6,426 bases of DNA, taken from Burkholderiaceae bacterium (GTDB lineage: Bacteria; Pseudomonadota; Gammaproteobacteria; Burkholderiales; Burkholderiaceae). The notes under the pieces are model-generated. The model was not told the origin of the DNA. It made no database searches and saw nothing but the letters and a program-made list of their open reading frames with translations. The DNA is taken from the NCBI GenBank assembly GCA_947457745.1, contig CANGWT010000102.1, forward strand, positions 1-6,426, given 5' to 3'. Below, one piece after another: positions 1 to 4,941 of the stretch (its first letter is position 1; the number at the start of each line of letters is the position of its first letter). Both the position numbers and the translations under genes were made by a program.

Positions 1-186
1 CGCACAACGGATATCTTCCGTGGTCGCATCATTGATGTGACTGATAAGAGTTACACCATTGAATTAACTGGTGATGGCGCTAAATTGGACGCCTTTATTG
101 ATTCAATTGATCGTGCATCTATCCTAGAAACCGTCCGTTCGGGTGGTTCTGGTATTGGGCGCGGTGAACGCATTCTGAAGGTTTAA
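1..186 (+). CDS. ilvN: Acetolactate synthase small (regulatory) subunit, C-terminal 61 residues, 5' end outside window
   Basis: The open frame runs from the first base to the TAA at 184-186 and encodes the last 61 residues. The stretch resembles the C-terminal domain of IlvN/IlvH proteins: TDIFRGRIIDVTDKSYTIEL, then a helix like KLDAFIDSI, and an end of the form GSGIGRGERILKV. In this family the small subunit binds the catalytic subunit IlvB, activates it and confers valine feedback inhibition through an N-terminal ACT domain, which would lie upstream of this window. The enzyme makes acetolactate or acetohydroxybutyrate, the substrate of the next gene, ilvC, which starts 51 bases downstream with no terminator between. 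That supports co-transcription. The identity rests on recalled family sequence plus the ilvC neighbour; the subunit could equally be named ilvH. Confidence 0.9.
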   Translation, partial: RTTDIFRGRIIDVTDKSYTIELTGDGAKLDAFIDSIDRASILETVRSGGSGIGRGERILKV

Positions 187-237
187 TTTTTTTAACTAAT
201 TACTGCATTAACTACATTTTCAAAACAAGGAAAGAGC

Positions 238-1254
238 ATGAAAGTTTTTTACGATAAAGACGCCGATTTGTCCCTCATCAAAGGCAAAAAAGTGACCATC
301 ATTGGTTACGGTTCACAAGGTCACGCACACGCATTGAATCTCAAAGATTCAGGTTGCAACGTGACTGTTGGTTTGCGTAAAGATGGTGCTTCCTGGAGCA
401 AGGCTGCAAATGCTGGCTTGACAGTGAAAGAAGTTGGTGAAGCAGTTAAAGATGCTGACATAGTGATGATGCTTCTGCCTGATGAGCAAATCGCTGATGT
501 ATACAGCAAAGAAGTTCATGGCAACATTAAGCAGGGCGCTGCATTGGCATTTGCCCATGGCTTTAACGTCCATTACGGTCAAGTTCAACCACGCGCTGAC
601 TTGGACGTGATCATGATTGCTCCTAAAGCGCCAGGACACACTGTGCGTGGTACTTATGCTCAAGGCGGCGGCGTTCCCCATTTGATCGCTGTGTATCAAG
701 ATAAATCAGGCTCAGCTCGTGATGTTGCTTTGTCATATGCAACGGCGAACGGCGGCGGTCGTGCCGGTATCATCGAAACCAACTTCCGTGAAGAAACTGA
801 AACTGACTTGTTCGGTGAGCAGGCTGTTCTTTGTGGTGGTGCAGTAGAGTTGATCAAAGCTGGCTTTGAAACTTTAGTGGAAGCTGGTTACGCTCCTGAG
901 ATGGCTTACTTCGAGTGCTTGCATGAGCTCAAGTTGATTGTTGATTTGATCTACGAAGGTGGTATCGCCAATATGAATTACTCAATCTCCAATAACGCTG
1001 AGTACGGCGAGTATGTAACTGGCCCACGTATTGTGACTGAAGATACTAAGAACGCAATGCGTCAGTGCTTGAAGGATATTCAGACTGGCGAGTACGCTAA
1101 GAGCTTCATCTTGGAAAACAAAGCAGGTGCGCCTACTTTGATTTCACGTCGTCGCTTGAACGCTGAGCATGACATTGAGGTGGTTGGTGCTAAGTTGCGC
1201 GCCATGATGCCTTGGATTGCAAAGAACAAGTTGGTTGACCAGACTAAGAACTAA
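238..1254 (+). CDS. ilvC: Ketol-acid reductoisomerase (NADP+), class I
   Basis: IlvC converts acetolactate to 2,3-dihydroxyisovalerate (and the isoleucine analogue) using Mg2+ and NADPH in the cytoplasm; it is the second common step of valine, leucine and isoleucine synthesis. The 338-residue length fits the short class I form rather than the long enterobacterial class II. Visible signatures are the Rossmann motif GYGSQGHAHALNL (23-35), the cofactor loop with R47 and S52 that indicates NADPH preference, H107 in AHGFN, K130 in APKAPGHTVRGTY, metal ligands D190 and E194 in ETDLFGEQAVLCGG, and E226 and E230 in the FECLHELK segment, with S251 in the substrate region. The ATG has a good ribosome site (AAGGA at 227-231, 6 bases from the ATG). 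It lies 51 bases after ilvN and 32 before psd, consistent with one operon. No odd residues or truncation are seen. Confidence 0.98.
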   Translation: MKVFYDKDADLSLIKGKKVTIIGYGSQGHAHALNLKDSGCNVTVGLRKDGASWSKAANAGLTVKEVGEAVKDADIVMMLLPDEQIADVYSKEVHGNIKQGAALAFAHGFNVHYGQVQPRADLDVIMIAPKAPGHTVRGTYAQGGGVPHLIAVYQDKSGSARDVALSYATANGGGRAGIIETNFREETETDLFGEQAVLCGGAVELIKAGFETLVEAGYAPEMAYFECLHELKLIVDLIYEGGIANMNYSISNNAEYGEYVTGPRIVTEDTKNAMRQCLKDIQTGEYAKSFILENKAGAPTLISRRRLNAEHDIEVVGAKLRAMMPWIAKNKLVDQTKN

Positions 1255-1286
1255 TTAGTAGTAATTTAAAAAGGCTCAGAATAAAG

Positions 1287-1934
1287 ATGATGTATCCGCA
1301 CCCCATTATTGCGAAAGAAGGTTGGCCGTATTTGGCATTAGTGGGGGCTCTTACTTTGCTAGTCCACTATCTTGGTGGAATTGCATGGTCATGGCCTTTG
1401 TGGATCATCTTTATCTTTGTTCTGCAGTTCTTCCGAGATCCACAGCGGATTGCTGCCTTAGGTCGTGATCTAGTGCTATCTCCCGCCGATGGCCGTATCG
1501 TCGTAGTGGAAAAAGCTAATGATCCTTATGCGGGTCGTGAAGCTTTAAAGATTAGTGTGTTTATGAATGTATTTAACGTTCACTCCAACCGTAGCGCAGT
1601 CAATGGTTCGGTAAAAGAGATTCAGTATTTTCCTGGCAAGTTTGTGAATGCCGATTTAGATAAAGCCTCTACTGAGAACGAGCGTAATGCTGTTGTGATT
1701 GATGCCAATGGCCAAATTGTGACTCTGGTTCAGGTTGCAGGCCTGATTGCTCGCCGTATTCTTTGTTATATCCATGTTGGCGATAGGCTGAAAGCGGGTG
1801 AGCGTTATGGTTTTATTCGCTTTGGCTCCCGTGTCGATGTATATTTGCCATTAACCGCTGAGCCTTTAGTCAGTGTTGGTGATAAAGTTTTCGCTACGAA
1901 CACTGCATTAGCTCGCGTACCCGGCTTGGATTAA
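1287..1934 (+). CDS. psd: Phosphatidylserine decarboxylase proenzyme, short (Psd-A type) form
   Basis: Psd decarboxylates phosphatidylserine to phosphatidylethanolamine at the inner membrane, completing the pathway begun by the next gene, pssA. The 215-residue length matches the short Psd-A subfamily rather than the roughly 320-residue E. coli type. Two hydrophobic segments (about 14-32 and 35-48) anchor the N-terminus. Then come SPADGRIVVVE (65-75) with D68, MNVFNVHSNR (93-102) with the conserved H99, and the self-cleavage site in RFGSRVDVYLP, where cleavage between G180 and S181 would leave a pyruvoyl group on the new alpha chain. The beta chain would be residues 1-180 and the alpha chain 181-215. 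Two ATGs lie in tandem (1287 and 1290), preceded only by AAAAAGG at 1268-1274, a rather distant ribosome site, so either could be used. The gene follows ilvC by 32 bases and precedes pssA by 27. Confidence 0.96.
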   Translation: MMYPHPIIAKEGWPYLALVGALTLLVHYLGGIAWSWPLWIIFIFVLQFFRDPQRIAALGRDLVLSPADGRIVVVEKANDPYAGREALKISVFMNVFNVHSNRSAVNGSVKEIQYFPGKFVNADLDKASTENERNAVVIDANGQIVTLVQVAGLIARRILCYIHVGDRLKAGERYGFIRFGSRVDVYLPLTAEPLVSVGDKVFATNTALARVPGLD

Positions 1935-1961
1935 TTTAGCCGTTTTAACTAGGAATACTCT

Positions 1962-2825
1962 TTGCCTACATTTCGCCGTCGTGGCCGTATCGATCGCAGT
2001 CGCTTAGCTAACTCTCGTACTGATCGCACTCAAGATGAGTGGACGGAGGACTTGGGTGATGGGATTGATTTTGAAGTCGAAGAGTTGCACGTAGATAAGC
2101 CACGTAAACGTAGCAAAGGCATTTACTTGCTTCCCAATGCTTTTACTACCGCAGCCTTATTCTGCGGTTTCTTTGCCATCGTCAATGCGATGAACCACCA
2201 GTTTGAGATAGCTGCTATTGCCATCTTTGCATCTTTAGTTTTAGATGGTATGGATGGTCGCGTTGCTCGCATGACTAATACCCAAAGTGCCTTCGGTGAA
2301 CAGTATGACTCTTTGGCTGATATGGTGTCTTTCGGTGTTGCGCCAGCCTTAGTTGCTTATGAATGGGCTTTAAAAGACTTAGGTAAGTGGGGGTGGTTGG
2401 CTGCTTTTACCTACTGTGCGGGAGCGGCCTTGCGTTTGGCCCGTTTCAACGTCAATACCGGCGTGGTAGACAAGAAGTTTTTCCAGGGCTTGCCTAGTCC
2501 AGCTGCTGGCTCTTTAATGGCGGGTTTTATTTGGCTGGCTGACGACAATAAAATTCCGGTGCGCGACAGTGCCATCCCTTGGATCACTTTCTTCCTGGCT
2601 GTTTATGCTGGCTTGACCATGGTGTCCAATGCTCGTTTTTATAGTGGCAAAGCCTTAGATGTGCGCTACCGCGTACCTTTTGGTGTCATGGTATTAATGA
2701 TTCTGACCTTTGTTCTGATCTCGTCCAACCCGCCCTTAACCTTGTTCGGCCTCTTTGTGGTGTATTCCATCTCGGGGTATGTCATTTGGGCTTGGGAGCA
2801 TCTGAGCGGCCGTCGTTTTAGCTAA
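1962..2825 (+). CDS. pssA: CDP-diacylglycerol--serine O-phosphatidyltransferase, TTG start
   Basis: PssA makes phosphatidylserine from CDP-diacylglycerol and L-serine; the product feeds Psd, encoded just upstream. It is an integral membrane protein of the CDP-alcohol phosphatidyltransferase family, unrelated to the peripheral E. coli PssA. The family signature DGxxARx8Gx3Dx3D is complete at residues 98-120 (D98, G99, A102, R103, G112, D116, D120), preceded by D95. Several hydrophobic segments follow, roughly 123-145, 170-191, 205-222, 238-256 and 258-280. Before the first one (about 56-77) is a charged 50-residue N-terminal extension rich in Arg, Asp and Glu. The start is a TTG at 1962, chosen because AGGA at 1951-1954 lies 7 bases upstream; the first in-frame ATG is only at 2190, inside the membrane core, and would delete the first segment. 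Exact segment limits are by eye. Confidence 0.95.
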   Translation: MPTFRRRGRIDRSRLANSRTDRTQDEWTEDLGDGIDFEVEELHVDKPRKRSKGIYLLPNAFTTAALFCGFFAIVNAMNHQFEIAAIAIFASLVLDGMDGRVARMTNTQSAFGEQYDSLADMVSFGVAPALVAYEWALKDLGKWGWLAAFTYCAGAALRLARFNVNTGVVDKKFFQGLPSPAAGSLMAGFIWLADDNKIPVRDSAIPWITFFLAVYAGLTMVSNARFYSGKALDVRYRVPFGVMVLMILTFVLISSNPPLTLFGLFVVYSISGYVIWAWEHLSGRRFS

Positions 2826-2841
2826 TTTGGAATATTTAGGT

Positions 2842-2847
2842 TATATT
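2842..2847 (+). promoter_or_regulatory. Weak candidate -10 element for the leu leader
   Basis: TATATT ends 6 bases before the ATG of the leader peptide. No convincing -35 hexamer sits 16-18 bases upstream and the element is not extended by TG, so this is only a guess. If used, transcription would begin at or very near the leader ATG at 2854. The alternative is that the leader is reached by read-through from the ilv-psd-pssA transcript or from a promoter inside pssA. Confidence 0.18.
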
Positions 2848-2853
2848 TAATCC

Positions 2854-2928
2854 ATGTTGATGAATTTCTCACTTCTTAACTTGCTTCTACTAGCACTAAG
2901 TCTACAGCTTGGGGCAGGTAAGGCCTGA
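2854..2928 (+). CDS. leuL: Leucine-rich leader peptide of the leuA attenuator (24 aa)
   Basis: This short ORF encodes 24 residues beginning MLMNFSLLNLLLLALSLQ and ending LGAGKA, then TGA. Ten of 24 codons are leucine, eight of them packed into the eleven codons 7-17, including CTA CTA (2887-2892) and CTA at 2896 and 2902, a codon of generally low use in proteobacteria. It lies between pssA and leuA, directly ahead of a terminator hairpin, as expected for a leucine-sensing leader peptide: when charged Leu-tRNA is scarce the ribosome stalls on these codons and changes folding of the RNA downstream. The start could be ATG 2854 or ATG 2860; neither has a clear Shine-Dalgarno site (AGG at 2838-2840 is 13 bases away). 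The peptide also looks hydrophobic, like a signal anchor, but the setting makes the regulatory reading far more likely. The symbol leuL is assigned by analogy with the enterobacterial leader. Confidence 0.85.
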   Translation: MLMNFSLLNLLLLALSLQLGAGKA

Positions 2929-2973
2929 GTTAATGAGATTAAAGTAATTCATTAACCACGACATACCAGCCCC
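2911..2973 (+). promoter_or_regulatory. Predicted antiterminator fold of the leuA attenuator
   Basis: GGGGCAGGTA (2911-2920), which begins right after the last leucine codon, can pair with TACCAGCCCC (2964-2973) at 9 of 10 positions, the exception being A2916 against A2968. The downstream arm includes the four C's that form the base of the terminator stem, so the two folds exclude each other. Inside this outer helix a second perfect 8-bp helix can form, GTTAATGA (2929-2936) with TCATTAAC (2949-2956). A ribosome stalled on the CTA codons (2887-2892) would leave 2911-2920 free and favour antitermination; one reaching the TGA at 2926 would cover it. The pairing was worked out by hand, without energy calculation. 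Confidence 0.75.
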
Positions 2974-2999
2974 AGCAAATTGCTGGGGTTTTTGTTTTT
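2970..2999 (+). terminator. Intrinsic terminator (attenuator) upstream of leuA
   Basis: A 7-bp GC-rich stem CCCCAGC (2970-2976) pairs with GCTGGGG (2982-2988) around a 5-base AAATT loop in which two more A-T pairs are possible. It can be extended outward by G2969-U2989 and A2968-U2990. It is followed directly by a T-rich run (2989-2999, ten T's and one G). It lies 75 bases before the leuA ATG and 41 after the leader stop, so it would end transcription before leuA when leucine is plentiful. This is the strongest terminator in the window. Confidence 0.93.
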
Positions 3000-3002
3000 A
3001 GG

Positions 3003-3024
3003 ATTAGTAATTACTAATTAGTAA
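3003..3024 (+). repeat. Two overlapping perfect palindromes (three 7-base half-sites)
   Basis: ATTAGTAATTACTAAT (3003-3018) is a perfect 16-base inverted repeat, and TTACTAATTAGTAA (3011-3024) is a perfect 14-base inverted repeat sharing 8 bases with it. Put differently, three abutting 7-mers alternate: TTAGTAA, TTACTAA, TTAGTAA. The element lies between the attenuator U-tract and the leuA ribosome site. It could be an operator, or, in RNA, two mutually exclusive weak AU hairpins. I do not recognise a regulator with this site, so no function is assigned. Confidence 0.6.
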
Positions 3025-3074
3025 ATATGAACAGCAGTAAGCATAACTAAGCAATATTGAACCGGAGAGTAGTG

Positions 3075-4622
3075 ATGAGCGATAAAGTAATCATTTTTGA
3101 TACCACCTTACGTGATGGTGAACAATCACCTGGCGCTTCCATGACCAAGGACGAGAAGGTTCGCATTGCTCGCCAGCTAGAGCGCCTCAAGGTTGATGTG
3201 ATCGAAGCTGGATTTGCTGCGAGCTCCGAAGGTGACTTCCAGGCAATCTCTGCAGTAGCAGCAGCCGTGAAGGATTCGATTGTCTGCTCACTTGCACGCG
3301 CTAACGACAAAGATATCACTCGGGCTGCTGATGCACTGAAGGCCGCTAATGCAAAACGGATTCATGCGTTTTTGGCAACCAGCCCATTACATATGGCGGT
3401 GAAATTGCGCATGTCTCCAGAGGAGGTATTGGAGCAGGCTAAACGCTCCATTCGTTTTGCTAGAAATTTAGCTGAGGATGTAGAGTTCTCAGCAGAAGAC
3501 GGCTATCGCTCAGAAATGGATTTCTTATGCAGAGTAGTTGAAGGAGTTATTAATGAGGGTGCTACTACTATCAATATTCCGGATACCGTAGGCTACGCTA
3601 CTCCAGAGTTATATGGTGAGTTCATCAAGACCTTGCGCACCCGAGTTCCCAACTCAGATAAAGCAGTGTGGTCAGTACATTGCCATAATGACTTGGGTAT
3701 GGCGGTCGCCAACTCCTTAGCTGGCGTCAAAATTGGGGGTGCTCGCCAAATCGAATGCACCGTTAACGGCTTGGGTGAACGTGCTGGCAATACAGCTTTA
3801 GAAGAAATAGTCATGGCCTTGCGTACGCGTAAGGATTATTTCGACATGGTGTGCGGTATCGATGCTACTCAAATTGTTCCCGCATCGAAGTTGGTCTCGC
3901 AAATTACTGGTTTCGTTGTTCAGCCCAATAAGGCAGTTGTAGGTGCCAACGCATTTGCGCACACTTCAGGTATTCATCAAGATGGCATCTTAAAGAATCG
4001 TGATACCTACGAGATCATGCGCGCAGAAGATGTGGGTTGGTCTGCTAATAAGATTGTGCTCGGCAAGTTGTCTGGCCGTAATGCTTTCAAGCAGCGCTTA
4101 CAAGAGTTAGGGATTGCGATTGAGGCCGAGGCGGATTTGAATGAAGCTTTTGTACGCTTCAAGACGCTGGCCGATCAAAAATCAGAAATCTTTGATGAGG
4201 ATATTATTGCCATTATGTCGGATTCTGCTGCAGCTGAAGAAGGCGAATTTTATAAGTTCATTTCCTTAAGTCAGCATTCTGAAACAGGTGAGCGACCAAA
4301 GTCTAAGGTGACTTTTCGGGTTGGTGACAAAGAGGCCAGCTCCGAGGCTGAGGGCAATGGTCCAGTTGACGCGAGCTTGAACGCCATTGAACAAATCGTG
4401 AAGAGCGGGGCAGAGCAATTGCTTTACTCTGTAAATGCAATCACCTCAGGCACTCAATCTCAGGGCGAGGTCACTGTCAGACTTGCAAAGGGTGGGCGTA
4501 TCGTGAATGGCGTTGGAACTGATCCGGACATCATTGCGGCTTCAGCGAAGGCCTATTTGTCAGCACTGAATAAATTGCATGATCCTAGCCAAGCTAAGCT
4601 CAATGCGCAGATGACGCCTTAA
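3075..4622 (+). CDS. leuA: 2-isopropylmalate synthase
   Basis: LeuA condenses acetyl-CoA with 2-oxoisovalerate to give 2-isopropylmalate, the committed step of leucine synthesis, in the cytoplasm with a divalent metal. From the ATG at 3075 the protein has 515 residues, the normal size of the bacterial short form. The catalytic barrel carries FDTTLRDGEQSPGASM (8-23) with R13 and metal ligand D14, VHCHNDLGMA (201-210) with metal ligands H202 and H204, NGLGERAGN (231-239), and HTSGIHQDG (296-304). The C-terminal part from about 390 is the regulatory domain that binds leucine for feedback inhibition, with the typical end GTDPDIIAASAKAYLSALN (481-499). ATG 3075 is preferred because GGAG at 3064-3067 lies 7 bases upstream; the frame is open to a TTG at 3057 but that start would overlap the ribosome site. 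Expression is likely controlled by the leucine attenuator just upstream. Confidence 0.98.
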   Translation: MSDKVIIFDTTLRDGEQSPGASMTKDEKVRIARQLERLKVDVIEAGFAASSEGDFQAISAVAAAVKDSIVCSLARANDKDITRAADALKAANAKRIHAFLATSPLHMAVKLRMSPEEVLEQAKRSIRFARNLAEDVEFSAEDGYRSEMDFLCRVVEGVINEGATTINIPDTVGYATPELYGEFIKTLRTRVPNSDKAVWSVHCHNDLGMAVANSLAGVKIGGARQIECTVNGLGERAGNTALEEIVMALRTRKDYFDMVCGIDATQIVPASKLVSQITGFVVQPNKAVVGANAFAHTSGIHQDGILKNRDTYEIMRAEDVGWSANKIVLGKLSGRNAFKQRLQELGIAIEAEADLNEAFVRFKTLADQKSEIFDEDIIAIMSDSAAAEEGEFYKFISLSQHSETGERPKSKVTFRVGDKEASSEAEGNGPVDASLNAIEQIVKSGAEQLLYSVNAITSGTQSQGEVTVRLAKGGRIVNGVGTDPDIIAASAKAYLSALNKLHDPSQAKLNAQMTP

Positions 4623-4728
4623 GAAATTTTCGGCGACATCTGCAACTTTCGTAATACGCCTCTGATTTATTCATTTCTGTACTCTTATAGTACTTGATTG
4701 GCGCCTTTAAGTTTTCTTCTCTATTCTT

Positions 4729-4764
4729 GAGAATTGCTTGGCCTTGCTGGGCAATCGTTTTCTC
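4729..4764 (+). terminator. Weak candidate terminator downstream of leuA
   Basis: ATTGCTTGG (4733-4741) can pair with CTGGGCAAT (4747-4755), but several pairs are wobbles, and only a short TTTT run (4758-4761) follows. An outer helix GAGA (4729-4732) with TCTC (4761-4764) is also possible. This is much weaker than the attenuator at 2970, and it lies over 100 bases after the leuA stop. No better terminator was seen in 4623-4941. Confidence 0.25.
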
Positions 4765-4850
4765 GGGTCAAATGGATTTAAAAATTGCGCAAAACTGAAT
4801 GCAGGAGCTACAGTTAATAGACCTTAGGCTAATGTTGGAATGTATTTGGT

Positions 4851-4878
4851 TTGCATCGATTTTTTCCTTTGCTATATT
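4851..4878 (+). promoter_or_regulatory. Predicted sigma-70 promoter with extended -10 for the patatin-like gene
   Basis: TGCTATATT (4870-4878) is an extended -10 element (TG, one base, TATATT), and TTGCAT (4851-4856) gives a partial -35 with a 16-base spacer. Transcription would start near 4885, about 57 bases before the phospholipase ATG. A dedicated promoter fits the 319-base gap after leuA and suggests the gene is expressed separately from the amino-acid operon. The rest of 4623-4850 shows only a small inverted repeat (GTACT 4679-4683 with AGTAC 4689-4693) and no convincing gene. Confidence 0.55.
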
Positions 4879-4884
4879 TCTGCA

Positions 4885-4929
4885 ATGAATGAATTCCGTC
4901 TTTATACTCCAACACGCATTCTTGTCTAA
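4885..4929 (+). CDS. Possible 14-codon upstream ORF ahead of the phospholipase gene
   Basis: ATG at 4885 opens a 14-codon frame reading MNEFRLYTPTRILV and ending in tandem TAA TAA (4927-4932). It is in the same frame as the phospholipase gene, whose ATG follows 9 bases after the second stop. There is no Shine-Dalgarno site, and the predicted transcript begins at about this ATG, so it could only be read as a leaderless ORF. It resembles no family I know and may be chance. Confidence 0.2.
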   Translation: MNEFRLYTPTRILV

Positions 4930-4941
4930 TAACGACCTCAT

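Noticed and set aside
349..699. Minus-strand ORFs opposite ilvC (321-509 and 349-699)
   Set aside because: They lie wholly opposite a clearly conserved ilvC, encode no recognisable motif and have no upstream signals; they are shadows.
1255..1286. Possible terminator between ilvC and psd
   Set aside because: The ACTAATTAGT palindrome is a short AT stem without a U-tract, so it would not terminate.
3057..3074. Extended leuA start at TTG 3057 adding six residues
   Set aside because: The GGAG ribosome site lies inside that extension and points to ATG 3075.
3047..3319. Minus-strand ORF opposite the leuA 5' end
   Set aside because: Low-complexity Ser/Ala-rich translation opposite conserved leuA; shadow of the coding strand.
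3593..3814. Minus-strand ORF opposite the middle of leuA
   Set aside because: No motif, no start context, opposite conserved catalytic motifs.
4603..4767. Minus-strand open stretch of 55 codons in the leuA-phospholipase gap
   Set aside because: It reads rather protein-like (Lys/Glu-rich) but its only ATG leaves 24 codons, it runs into the antisense of leuA, and I recognise no family; it might be a gene remnant, which I cannot support.
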